Below, in pieces: positions 1 to 7,325 of a stretch of DNA of 21,553 nucleotides. The notes under the pieces are model-generated. The model saw nothing but the letters and a program-made list of their open reading frames with translations. It was not told the origin of the DNA and did not search any database. Numbering within the stretch: position 1 is the stretch's first letter; every line of letters starts with the position of its first letter. The stretch is from JAMCRM01 sp041685075 (GTDB taxonomy: Bacteria > Acidobacteriota > Terriglobia > Bryobacterales > Bryobacteraceae): the NCBI GenBank assembly GCA_041685075.1, contig JAWLGN010000061.1, positions 1 to 21,553 on the forward strand, read 5' to 3'. The position numbers and the translations under genes are program-made.

Positions 1-120
1 GGAATTTCAGCGAGATCAGCCGACAGGAGGCAGGCAACCACGACACCCGCTCAGCACGTCAGCCGCGCGGGGCGCCCGCGATCTGCGCATAATTCAGGTT
101 CCATCCCTCAGCCCATCGGC

Positions 121-170
121 TGTCAAGAGGAACTTTCTACTTTGCCCAAATAGGAGCTTCTCATTTTGCC
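121..170. mobile_element. Possible IS21-family terminal remnant with two direct repeats
   Basis: Two 19-bp direct repeats, 128-146 and 152-170, match at 14 of 19 positions with start points 24 bp apart. The block begins with TGTCA at 121. IS21-family elements typically have TG...CA ends carrying several short internal direct repeats, and the AT-rich repeat text looks like such an end. No istA/istB-type transposase is in the window, so this would be a solo end or a degraded scar. The assignment rests on pattern memory only. Confidence 0.3.
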
Positions 171-192
171 GCGACATTGGCGCAGCTTCCGC

Positions 193-223
193 TTGACAGA
201 TGTGATTATCCGATATCTATACA
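193..223 (+). promoter_or_regulatory. Predicted sigma-70 promoter of the TonB-dependent receptor gene
   Basis: A perfect TTGACA lies at 193-198. Downstream, TCTATA (216-221, 17-bp spacer) and TATACA (218-223, 19-bp spacer) are both usable -10 candidates. Transcription would start near 228-230 and give a leader of about 140 nt, far longer than those implied for most other genes in the window. Confidence 0.55.
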
Positions 224-264
224 CATGAAGGTCTTTCTGGTTCGTAGTAACAGTATGTAATCCG

Positions 265-283
265 TCCTTCCAAACCGGAAGGA
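265..283 (+). promoter_or_regulatory. Hairpin in the 5' leader of the receptor gene
   Basis: A perfect 7-bp inverted repeat, TCCTTCC (265-271) and GGAAGGA (277-283), encloses a 5-nt loop. It lies inside the predicted leader, about 85 nt before the start codon. There is no following U-tract, so it does not look like an attenuator. A role in mRNA stability or protein binding is possible but not shown. Confidence 0.3.
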
Positions 284-354
284 TCGTAAGGCTATCGCTG
301 TGTGTGTCCGCCGCAAGTGGGGTTCAAGCACCAGCACTTTAGCCGAGGGCACAC

Positions 355-360
355 AAGGAG
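355..360 (+). promoter_or_regulatory. Strong ribosome binding site fixing the receptor start
   Basis: AAGGAG ends 6 nt before the ATG at 367. It is the clearest Shine-Dalgarno sequence in the window and selects this start, which is followed directly by a signal peptide. Confidence 0.75.
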
Positions 361-366
361 AACAAA

Positions 367-3300
367 ATGGACAGAAAGATGTTCGTCATGGCGGCGCTCC
401 TGTTATTGGCGGTGGCACGGGTCCCCGCCAATGCCCAAGTACTCTACGGTTCCGTAGTGGGTACCGTGGAGGATCCCACGGGAGCGATCGTCACAGGGGC
501 AACCGTCACGCTGAGCAGCGCGGAAACCGGCGTCAGCAGGACGGTGGAAGTGGACGGCCAGGGCCGCTACTCGATTCTGAACGTACTGCCCGGGATCTAC
601 TCCCTGCGGTTCGCGGCAACCGGGTTCCGCCCGCTGGTGCGAACCAACATCGAAGTCACCATCAACACGGTGACGCGCGTGGACGCGCAGTTGGAGGTGG
701 GGACGGTGAGCGAGGAGATTACCGTTTCCGCCCAGGCGCTGGCGCTCCAGACCGACAAGTCAGAGACCCGCGCCGAGTTGGGCGGCCAGGCCATCGCCAA
801 CCTGCCGCTGCCGAACTTCCGCAACTACCAGAGCCTCATCAACCTGGTCCCGGGCGCCACGCCGGGCGAGTTTCAGAACAGCTACATGAGCGCACCGGCA
901 CGGGCGTTATCGGCCAACATCAACGGCGCCAACCGCAACAACAACAACACCCGCGTGGACGGAGCCACCAACATCTTTCTGTGGCTGCCGCACCACACGG
1001 TGTACGTGCCGCCCGTGGAGTCGATCGAAACGGTGGCCATCAGTACCTCCTCGTTTGACGCCGAGCAGGGCATGGCGGGCGGCGCGGCCATCACGGTGGC
1101 TACCAAGTCCGGCACCAACGACCTGCACGGCGTGGCCTTCTGGTTTCACGACAACCAGCACCTGAAGGCGCGCAACTACAACTACCGGCCCTACGCGCGC
1201 CCGGAGCTTCCCAGGACGGTGAACAACATCGCCGGAGGCACCCTGAGCGGGCCGATCGTCCGCAACAAGCTCTTTTACTTCTTCAGCTACGAGCGCACGT
1301 CCCAGCGAAACGGCGTGTCGGGAAACTACCATGTGCCGCCGCTGGATATGCGCACGGGTGATTTTTCCAAGTACCTGGGGCTGACCACCATCTACGACCC
1401 GCTGACCGGCGATCCGGACGGCAGCAATCGCCAGCCGTTTGCCGGCAACATCATCCCGAAGGAGCGCATCAGTCCCATCATCGATAACATCCAGAAACTG
1501 GTTCCCGCGCCGAACCAGGCTTCCGACGACGCGCTCTATGGATTGACCAACAACTACGGCGTCTCCGGAACCCAGAAGCTCGACCGCGATCAGTACGACA
1601 TCAAGATCAACTACAACCCGCTCCCCAAGCTCGCGGTCTGGGGCAAGTACAGCCGCATGGATGCCAGCGTCTATGGCAAGGCGGCCTTCGACGAGCTGGT
1701 GGGACCGGGGGTGGGGGGCGCCGACCCGGGCTGGGGCACCACCACGGTGGACGTTCCCACGGTCGGCTTCAACTACACCATCTCCCCCACCTTCCTGTTC
1801 GACGGCGTCTACGGCTACACCCGCATGGACCAGCCCGCCTTCGGATTCGACTACGGCACCCATTACGGCAGCGATGTATGGGGCATTCCCGGCACCAACG
1901 GCGGGCAGGCCTATGCCGGCGACATCAAGTACAGCGGCATGCCGTCCATCGGCACGGGATTCACGGTCTGGGGCCAGAACAGCACGCCTCTGCCCTGGTG
2001 GCGCAACGACGCCAGCCAGACCTACTCGACCAACTTCAGCAAGATCTACAAGTCCCACGAACTGCGCTTCGGCTACGACATGGTGCATCACGCCATGTCG
2101 CACTGGCAGCCGGAGACGGCCAACCCGCGCGGCGCCATCAGTTTCGGCGGCAACACCACGATGATCCGGGGCGGCACGGCGCGCACCCCCAACACGTACG
2201 CCGCGGCGCTGCTCGGGCTGGTGAACTCCTACTCCAAATCGGTGCAGTTCCTCTACATGGAGACGCGCGAGTGGCAGTTCGGCTGGTACATTCGGGACCG
2301 CTGGCAGGTCAGCCGGCGCCTGACCCTGAACCTCGGGCTGCGCTACGAGTACTACCCGCTGATGACCCGCGGCGACCGGGGCATCGAGCGCTGGGACCCG
2401 GTCACCAACCTGGTCACCATCGGGGGCATCGGGGGCGTGCCGATGAACAACGGCATGACCACCTCCAAGCGCCTGTTCGCGCCCCGGGTGGGCTTCGCCT
2501 ACCGGTTGAACGACAAGACCGTGGTGCGCTCCGGTTACGGGATCACCTACGACCCGCTGCCCTTCTCGCGGCCCCTGCGGGGCCTGTATCCCTCCACCAT
2601 TACGGCCAGTTGGGTGCCGGTCTCGGTGAGCGGCTACGAGTATTACGGCAATATCGCCCAGGGCATCCCGGAGGTGCCGGTGCCCGACATCAGCTCGGGA
2701 TCGATTCCGCTGCCCCCCACCATCAACATGGGCCCGCGCAGCCCCTGGGCCGGGGAGATCAACCGCGGCTATATTCAGAGCTGGAACTTCACCATCGAGC
2801 GCCAGTTACCCTTCGACCTGGTGGGCAACGTGGCCTACGTCGGGAACCATACGGTGCACTGGATGGCGGACCGCGATATCAACGCCGCCGCGCCCGGCAC
2901 CGGGACCGCCGGCCGGCCGCTGTACGCCACCCAGGGCCGCGCCATCGGCGCCAGCATGTGGGACGGCTTCGCGGACGGTAACTACCACGCCCTCCAGGCG
3001 ACGCTCAACCGCGCCTTCACCGGCGGGCTATTCCTGAAAGGCAGCTACACGTTCTCCAAAGCCATCAACTACACCGACGAGGACGGCTGGGCCAGCATGC
3101 GTTACTTCAACTGGGAACCCGTGCTGCGCCGCAACCGCGCCCCGGCCGGTTACGACCGCACCCACATGTTCACCATGGCCTTCACCTGGGAAATCCCGGT
3201 CGGCAGGGGCAGGCGGCTCAACGTTTCGAATGCGTTCTTGAACCACCTCATCGGCGGCTGGCAGGTGGCCAGCGTGTTCAGCGCCTATAGCGGCACACCG

Positions 3301-3753
3301 TTCACGGTGAGCGGCTCGGGTTCTTCGCTGAACGCTCCGGGCAACTCCCAGACGGCCGACCTGATCCGGCCGGTCAGGAAGCTCGGCGGCACCGGTCCCG
3401 GCCAGTTCTACTACGATCCGACGTCCTTCCGGGATCCCAACTGGAAGCGCCCGTCCAACGTCTACCGGTTCGGCACCATGGGGGTGAACGTGCTGCGTGG
3501 ACCGGGCTTCTGGCGCGACGACGCCACCCTCAGCAAGATCTTCACCGTGACCGAGAAGCTGAAGGCCGAATTTCGCGCCGAAGTGGCCAACCTGACCAAT
3601 ACCATCCGCTGGAACAACCCCAGCGCCGGCTCGGCGAGCATGCAGCTCAACGACGACGGGACGCTCCGCAACGCGCAGAACTTCATGTGCATTACGGGTA
3701 CCCCGAACGGGTATGAGCGGCAGTTCCGCTTCGGCCTGCGCCTCTCCTTCTGA
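367..3753 (+). CDS. TonB-dependent receptor with N-terminal carboxypeptidase-regulatory-like domain (Oar-like)
   Basis: This 1128-residue outer-membrane receptor would import a TonB-energised substrate, probably an oligosaccharide or other large ligand. Residues 1-24 form a signal peptide with a charged start, a hydrophobic core and a cut near ANAQ. Residues 27-112 match a carboxypeptidase-regulatory-like beta-sandwich (GTVEDPTGA near the start, a GRYSILNVLPGIY-type turn). Residues about 125-255 look like the plug, including an Asn-rich stretch and RVDGATN, and the rest is the beta-barrel. The protein ends in RFGLRLSF, with the terminal Phe typical of BAM-inserted barrels. Length and domain order fit the large Acidobacteriota receptor family often annotated Oar-like. 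It is transcribed alone from its own promoter. The ligand cannot be read from the sequence; nearby sulfatase, esterase and GH15 genes make a glycan plausible. Confidence 0.92.
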   Translation: MDRKMFVMAALLLLAVARVPANAQVLYGSVVGTVEDPTGAIVTGATVTLSSAETGVSRTVEVDGQGRYSILNVLPGIYSLRFAATGFRPLVRTNIEVTINTVTRVDAQLEVGTVSEEITVSAQALALQTDKSETRAELGGQAIANLPLPNFRNYQSLINLVPGATPGEFQNSYMSAPARALSANINGANRNNNNTRVDGATNIFLWLPHHTVYVPPVESIETVAISTSSFDAEQGMAGGAAITVATKSGTNDLHGVAFWFHDNQHLKARNYNYRPYARPELPRTVNNIAGGTLSGPIVRNKLFYFFSYERTSQRNGVSGNYHVPPLDMRTGDFSKYLGLTTIYDPLTGDPDGSNRQPFAGNIIPKERISPIIDNIQKLVPAPNQASDDALYGLTNNYGVSGTQKLDRDQYDIKINYNPLPKLAVWGKYSRMDASVYGKAAFDELVGPGVGGADPGWGTTTVDVPTVGFNYTISPTFLFDGVYGYTRMDQPAFGFDYGTHYGSDVWGIPGTNGGQAYAGDIKYSGMPSIGTGFTVWGQNSTPLPWWRNDASQTYSTNFSKIYKSHELRFGYDMVHHAMSHWQPETANPRGAISFGGNTTMIRGGTARTPNTYAAALLGLVNSYSKSVQFLYMETREWQFGWYIRDRWQVSRRLTLNLGLRYEYYPLMTRGDRGIERWDPVTNLVTIGGIGGVPMNNGMTTSKRLFAPRVGFAYRLNDKTVVRSGYGITYDPLPFSRPLRGLYPSTITASWVPVSVSGYEYYGNIAQGIPEVPVPDISSGSIPLPPTINMGPRSPWAGEINRGYIQSWNFTIERQLPFDLVGNVAYVGNHTVHWMADRDINAAAPGTGTAGRPLYATQGRAIGASMWDGFADGNYHALQATLNRAFTGGLFLKGSYTFSKAINYTDEDGWASMRYFNWEPVLRRNRAPAGYDRTHMFTMAFTWEIPVGRGRRLNVSNAFLNHLIGGWQVASVFSAYSGTPFTVSGSGSSLNAPGNSQTADLIRPVRKLGGTGPGQFYYDPTSFRDPNWKRPSNVYRFGTMGVNVLRGPGFWRDDATLSKIFTVTEKLKAEFRAEVANLTNTIRWNNPSAGSASMQLNDDGTLRNAQNFMCITGTPNGYERQFRFGLRLSF

Positions 3754-3760
3754 GTGCTGC

Positions 3761-3782
3761 GGGGCGGGCTACGGCCCGCCCC
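3761..3782. terminator. GC-rich hairpin between convergent genes, likely bidirectional terminator
   Basis: A perfect 9-bp inverted repeat, GGGGCGGGC (3761-3769) and GCCCGCCCC (3774-3782), flanks a TACG tetraloop. It lies 7 bp after the receptor stop codon and 7 bp from the stop codon of the oppositely oriented PfpI gene. There is no U-tract, so it may stabilise 3' ends instead of ending transcription by the intrinsic route. Confidence 0.5.
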
Positions 3783-3789
3783 ACCTGTC

Positions 3790-4326
3790 TTACGCTTCCA
3801 CGGGGGCGCCGCTGGCCACCTTGATGGCGGCCTTGCAGAAAGCCGGCAGGTCTTCCGGCTTGCGCGACGTCACCAGGTTCCCGTCCACCACCACCTCGGC
3901 GTCTTCCCAGCGGGCTCCGGCGTTCACCACATCGTCTTTAATGGCGAAGAAGGACGTGCTGCGGCGGCCCTTTAGCACGCCGGCCGAGCAGAGCAGCCAG
4001 GGGCCGTGGCAGATGGAGGCCACCAGCTTGCCCTGGCGGTCCAGTTCCCGCACGAAGTTCACGGCCGCGGCGTGGCGGCGGATGTGGTCGGGAGCATAGC
4101 CTCCGGGAATCACGACGCCGTCGAAGTCGGCCGCATCGGCTTCCTCGAAAGAGAGATCGGCTTTCACCGGGTAGCCCAGTTTGCTGCCGTAGGTTTGGCC
4201 GGCCGCCGGCCCGATCGTCACTACCTGCGCGCCGGCTTCTTGAAACCGGAACAGCGGGTACCAGACCTCCATCTCCTGGTACAGGATGTCCACCAGAATG
4301 GCTATTTTCTTTCCTTCGAGCTCCAT
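3790..4326 (-). CDS. DJ-1/PfpI family protein (class I glutamine amidotransferase-like)
   Basis: A 178-residue cytoplasmic protein of the DJ-1/PfpI superfamily, whose members act as proteases, glyoxalases or protein/DNA deglycases. The nucleophile elbow is visible as ASICHGPW, giving Cys106-His107. A PGGYAPDHIR motif (74-83) precedes it and is typical of the PfpI/YhbO branch, and an acidic pocket residue is likely among Glu18/Glu20. The N-terminus has the expected first beta-strand (KKIAILV) and no signal peptide. The gene follows the class-A-like hydrolase after only 5 bp. A TAAGAT hexamer 7 nt before its ATG overlaps the upstream stop codon, so it may also be transcribed by itself. Exact activity is undetermined. 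Confidence 0.9.
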   Translation of the reverse strand: MELEGKKIAILVDILYQEMEVWYPLFRFQEAGAQVVTIGPAAGQTYGSKLGYPVKADLSFEEADAADFDGVVIPGGYAPDHIRRHAAAVNFVRELDRQGKLVASICHGPWLLCSAGVLKGRRSTSFFAIKDDVVNAGARWEDAEVVVDGNLVTSRKPEDLPAFCKAAIKVASGAPVEA

Positions 4327-4331
4327 GCACG

Positions 4332-5210
4332 TTATCTTACCCTGTGGCCGTAGCGGTTCGACCGCGCCAGGGTTTCGAACATGCGATAAACCATACGGGT
4401 GACGTCGGGCACCGCGGTGCGGCGGTCGTCGATGAAAGCCGACATGACGCTGAGGACGAAGGGCCGACCGGGAACGAAAACGATGCCGCTTTCGCCGCGC
4501 ACCCCGGGCACCTGGCCGGTCTTCACCGCCGTTTCGATACCCGGCGGCAGGCCCATCCGCATGCCCCCGCGCACGCGCTTCATGAGCTCGAGGATCTCGC
4601 CCGAAGCGCTTTTGTCCACGATCTTCGCCCGGTAGATCTGTTCCACCAGCCGGGCCATCTCGTTGGGTGTGGAGACGTTCTCGCGGTTCTGGACCGCCGC
4701 GGCGCCGTCCATCATGACGCGGTTCAGGCGTGTCGCCGCAAACCCGTGCGCTTCGAGCATGCGGTTCACCTGCTCCATGCCGGCGAGGCGGATGAGCCGG
4801 TTGGTGGCGGTGTTGTCGCTCTCCACGATCATGGCGGCGGCGAGTTCCCGGACCGTGAGGGTGACGGGTCCCTTCTTCAACTCGTGCTGGAGGCTGCCGC
4901 TGCCGCCCACGGCCTCGGAGGGCTGGAGCGTCACCTTGTCGGAGAAGCGGAACTCGCCGTCGCGCTCGGCCTGGTAGAGGCGCACCAGGATGGGAATTTT
5001 GATCACGCTGGCCTGGGCAAAGACGGTATCGCCGTTGAGCGCGAAGGTGCGGCCGGTTTCGAGATCGATCGCCGCCACCCCGAGGGCGCCTTCGAGGCCC
5101 TGGTCCAGGCTATAGAGTTCTTCCAGGACCTTGGATTCGAGCAGCGCCTGCGGATCGGCCTGGCCGAATGCGGAGGCGGCCAGCAGGAGCAGACAGACAA
5201 CGAGCTGCAT
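4332..5210 (-). CDS. Class A beta-lactamase-like serine hydrolase, exported
   Basis: A 292-residue protein with a signal peptide (residues 1-17, cut near SAFGQ). The penicillin-recognising fold is marked by Ser68-Val-Ile-Lys71 (SxxK), Ser131-Asp-Asn133 (SDN) and Lys230-Thr-Gly232 (KTG), with the spacing normal for class A enzymes. The omega-loop segment, which aligns through RLNR...NRENVSTP, has Met where class A beta-lactamases carry the deacylating Glu166, so efficient beta-lactam hydrolysis is doubtful. It may be a penicillin-binding or peptidoglycan-related hydrolase. The frame is open up to 5492, but the start at 5210 is chosen because the signal peptide begins there and the upstream part is antisense to the glycosyltransferase. 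It is probably co-transcribed with the PfpI gene and diverges from the glycosyltransferase gene. Confidence 0.85.
   Translation of the reverse strand: MQLVVCLLLLAASAFGQADPQALLESKVLEELYSLDQGLEGALGVAAIDLETGRTFALNGDTVFAQASVIKIPILVRLYQAERDGEFRFSDKVTLQPSEAVGGSGSLQHELKKGPVTLTVRELAAAMIVESDNTATNRLIRLAGMEQVNRMLEAHGFAATRLNRVMMDGAAAVQNRENVSTPNEMARLVEQIYRAKIVDKSASGEILELMKRVRGGMRMGLPPGIETAVKTGQVPGVRGESGIVFVPGRPFVLSVMSAFIDDRRTAVPDVTRMVYRMFETLARSNRYGHRVR
4334..4339 (-). promoter_or_regulatory. Predicted -10 element TAAGAT of the PfpI gene
   Basis: TAAGAT ends 7 nt before the ATG at 4326, which would place the transcript start at or next to the start codon. It overlaps the TAA stop of the upstream gene. No good -35 is visible. 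Confidence 0.4.
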
Positions 5211-5219
5211 CTCGCGCCC

Positions 5220-5229
5220 ATAGTACCAT
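5220..5229. promoter_or_regulatory. Overlapping divergent -10 elements
   Basis: TACCAT on the plus strand (5224-5229) ends 6 nt before the glycosyltransferase GTG. TACTAT on the minus strand (5225-5220) ends 9 nt before the hydrolase ATG. The two overlap by 2 bp inside the 25-bp gap, so one symmetric site could serve both genes. No -35 close to consensus is seen on either side. Confidence 0.4.
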
Positions 5230-5235
5230 TGGCGT

Positions 5236-6243
5236 GTGATCAGCGTATTGCTGCCGGTTTCAAACGGCGCGTCCACGGTGGCGCAGGCCGTCCGCAGCAT
5301 CCTGGCCCAGACCTGGACGGATTTCGAGCTGCTGGTGATCGAAAACGGATCGACCGACGGCACGCGCGAGTTGCTGCGCTCCTGGAGGCCGCGCGATTGC
5401 CGGCTGCGCGTCGTCGAGATGCCGCGGCCGGACCTGGTGGGGGCGCTCAACCACGGACTTGCGCTCGCGCGCGGCGCTTTCATCGCCCGCATGGACGCCG
5501 ACGACGTGAGCCATCCGCGCCGCCTGGAGATGCAGCTCGGCCACCTCGAGCGGCATCCCGAGACCGGCCTGGTCTCCTGCCTGGTGCGGCACGCCGGCGA
5601 CCCCGCGGCGCAGGCCGGCTACGGCGCCTACGTCGATTGGATCAACTCGCTCCGTACGCACGAAGAGATCGCGCTCCACCGGTTTGTGGAGTCGCCGCTG
5701 GCGCATCCGTCCGTCCTGTTCCGGAGGGAGATCGCCGAGCGGCTGGGCGCGTGGCGGCGCGGTCCCTTTCCGGAGGATTACGAGCTGTGGCTGCGCTGGC
5801 TGGAGTGCGGGGTGCGCATGGAGAAGGTGCCGCACGTCCTGCTGGACTGGGGCGATCCGCCGGATAGGCTCTCCCGCACGGACCCGCGTTACTCCCGCCG
5901 TGCCTTCTTCGATTGCAAGGCCGGCTATCTCAGCCGCTGGCTGGAGCACGCGCCGCTTGGCGGCCGCGAACTGCTCTTCTGGGGCGCGGGGCGGGAAACG
6001 CGCCGGCGGCTCCGTCCCCTCCAGCGGCTGGGCGTCGAACCCGCCGGCTGGGTGGATATCGACCCACGCAAGTGCGGCCTGAAGATCGGCGGCGTCCCGG
6101 TCTATGCACCGGAAGACATGCCGGGGCCGGATGCCTGCTTCGTCGTCTCCTTCGTCAGCAGCCGCGGAGCGCGGGAGGAGATCGCCGGCATGCTGGAAGC
6201 GCGCGGATTCGCCGCCGGCGCCGATTACCTGCTGGCCGGGTAG
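5236..6243 (+). CDS. Family 2 glycosyltransferase with C-terminal Rossmann-like domain
   Basis: A 335-residue predicted inverting glycosyltransferase. Residues 1-200 form a GT-A domain: ISVLLPVSNG start, ENGSTDGT sugar-nucleotide loop (36-43), metal-binding Asp87-Ala-Asp89 in RMDADD and a likely catalytic segment PEDYELWLRWLE (179-190). After about residue 243 a separate domain begins with LLFWGAGRE (246-254), a Gly-rich first beta-alpha turn, and continues through WVDIDP and a GGVPVYAPEDM segment. This resembles the small nucleotide-binding domains found in PglD-like sugar acetyltransferases and some NDP-sugar enzymes. There is no signal peptide or membrane segment. The start is GTG, chosen because it directly precedes the first GT-A strand. 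The acceptor and donor are unknown; a surface glycan role is likely. Confidence 0.88.
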   Translation: MISVLLPVSNGASTVAQAVRSILAQTWTDFELLVIENGSTDGTRELLRSWRPRDCRLRVVEMPRPDLVGALNHGLALARGAFIARMDADDVSHPRRLEMQLGHLERHPETGLVSCLVRHAGDPAAQAGYGAYVDWINSLRTHEEIALHRFVESPLAHPSVLFRREIAERLGAWRRGPFPEDYELWLRWLECGVRMEKVPHVLLDWGDPPDRLSRTDPRYSRRAFFDCKAGYLSRWLEHAPLGGRELLFWGAGRETRRRLRPLQRLGVEPAGWVDIDPRKCGLKIGGVPVYAPEDMPGPDACFVVSFVSSRGAREEIAGMLEARGFAAGADYLLAG

Positions 6244-6249
6244 TAGTAT
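6244..6249 (+). promoter_or_regulatory. Possible -10 element TAGTAT before the class-C-type hydrolase
   Basis: TAGTAT overlaps the tail of the glycosyltransferase gene. It is 1 nt before the ATG at 6251 but 10 nt before the ATG at 6260 and 16 nt before that at 6266, which favours one of the later starts if it is a real promoter. Confidence 0.3.
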
Positions 6250-6250
6250 C

Positions 6251-7306
6251 ATGAGGCCCATGAGCATGAGCCGGCGCGACCTGTTGAGCGGCGCCGCGGC
6301 CATGGCCCTCCGGAGGGAAAACCTGGACCGCGCCTGCGCCCTGATCGAAGAGGCTACCGCGGATGGCCGCGTGGCAGCGGCGGCGCTGGAGGTGCGGCAG
6401 GGCGAGTTCCGCCTGGCGCGGGCCTTCGGTTCCGCCTCCGGCCCCGAGACGCCCTTTCTGCTCGCCTCCATCACAAAACCCATGACCGCCGCCGCCGTGA
6501 TGGTGCTGGTCGACCGCGGGGAGGTACGGCTGGAGGACCCCGTGCGCCGCTACATCCCGCAGTTCACCGGCGGCGACCGCGCGCTGGTGACGGTGCGGCA
6601 CCTGTTGACCCACACCTCCGGGCTGCCCGATATGCTGCCGGAGAACGAAGAGCTGCGGAAACGCCACGCTTCGCTGGAGGAGTTCGTAGCGGCCACCTGC
6701 CGCACGCCGCTGCTGTTCCATCCCGGCGAACGCGTGAGTTACCAGAGCATGGGAATCCTGCTGGCGGCCGAGATTGCCCAGCGGGTTACCCGCACGGCGT
6801 TCCGCGACTTCCTGCGGGAGCACGTCTTCCTGCCGCTGGGGATGCGGCAGAGTTCCCTGGGGCTGGGCGGCCGGAGCATCGCCCAGACCGCGCGCTGCCA
6901 GGTGCCGGAGCCCAGCCACTGGGATTGGAACAGCCCCTACTGGCGCGATCTGGGCGCACCCTGGGGCGGCGCTCACGCGCCCACCGGCGATGTGGCCCGC
7001 TTACTGGAGGCGTTCCTCCGGCCGGACGGCCGCGTACTGAAGCCGGAGACCGCGCGCTTGATGACCACCGTGCAGAGCACAGGCGAGCGCGAGCGCTATG
7101 GCCTCGGCTGGCGCATCCAGCTCGGCAGCACTTTCGGCAAGGCCAGTTCGCCCTCCACCTTCGGCCACTCGGGCTCTACCGGCACGGTGGCGTGGGCCGA
7201 CCCGGCCAGCGGCACGGTTTGCGTGCTGCTCACCACCCTGCCGGCTGTCCGCTCCCGTACCCTACTGCTGAAGCCCGTCTGCGACATGGTGGCGGAAGCC
7301 GCCTGA
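6251..7306 (+). CDS. Serine hydrolase of the beta-lactamase class C / esterase family
   Basis: A 351-residue member of the beta-lactamase-related serine hydrolases (class C fold: esterases, D-aminopeptidases, carboxypeptidases). Ser73-Ile-Thr-Lys76 is the SxxK nucleophile motif, Tyr164-Gln-Ser stands in the YxN position, and His306-Ser-Gly309-type text (FGHSGSTG) is the third, KTG-equivalent motif. HLLTHTSGLP (117-126) is a family hallmark. The N-terminus MSRRDLLSG resembles a twin-arginine start, but the hydrophobic stretch after it is short, so export is uncertain. Three starts are close together: 6251, 6260 and 6266. A GAGG 9 nt before 6266 and the -10-like hexamer favour the later ones; I give the longest. 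The gene follows the glycosyltransferase stop by 7 bp. Substrate unknown. Confidence 0.87.
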   Translation: MRPMSMSRRDLLSGAAAMALRRENLDRACALIEEATADGRVAAAALEVRQGEFRLARAFGSASGPETPFLLASITKPMTAAAVMVLVDRGEVRLEDPVRRYIPQFTGGDRALVTVRHLLTHTSGLPDMLPENEELRKRHASLEEFVAATCRTPLLFHPGERVSYQSMGILLAAEIAQRVTRTAFRDFLREHVFLPLGMRQSSLGLGGRSIAQTARCQVPEPSHWDWNSPYWRDLGAPWGGAHAPTGDVARLLEAFLRPDGRVLKPETARLMTTVQSTGERERYGLGWRIQLGSTFGKASSPSTFGHSGSTGTVAWADPASGTVCVLLTTLPAVRSRTLLLKPVCDMVAEAA

Positions 7307-7312
7307 GCCGTT

Positions 7313-7318
7313 TACCCT
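7313..7318 (+). promoter_or_regulatory. Predicted -10 element TACCCT
   Basis: TACCCT ends 7 nt before the ATG at 7326, in the 19-bp gap between two co-directional genes. It is a weak match and is listed because its position agrees with the same hexamer before other genes here. Confidence 0.25.
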
Positions 7319-7325
7319 AAGGCGC

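Larger units (their letters stand above)
1..366. other. Non-coding leader region upstream of the TonB-dependent receptor gene
   Basis: I find no convincing gene here. The stretch is less GC-rich than the rest of the window and holds, in order, a pair of imperfect direct repeats that resembles an insertion-sequence end (121-170), a sigma-70-like promoter (193-223), a small hairpin (265-283) and a strong ribosome binding site (355-360). An open frame starting at 300 runs into the receptor gene in another frame and has no family features, so I treat it as a shadow. The first 120 bases show nothing I can name. Confidence 0.6.

Noticed and set aside
300..1058. Plus-strand open frame (252 codons) overlapping the receptor start
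   Set aside because: The receptor frame has the ribosome binding site, signal peptide and domain motifs; this frame is Arg/Gly/His-rich noise.
4332..5492. Extended 386-residue form of the class-A-like hydrolase
   Set aside because: The 94 extra residues are antisense to the glycosyltransferase and would bury the signal peptide inside the protein.
4344..5867. Plus-strand open frame (507 codons) across the class-A-like hydrolase and the glycosyltransferase
   Set aside because: It is antisense to the first gene and out of frame with the second, and crosses their divergent promoter region.
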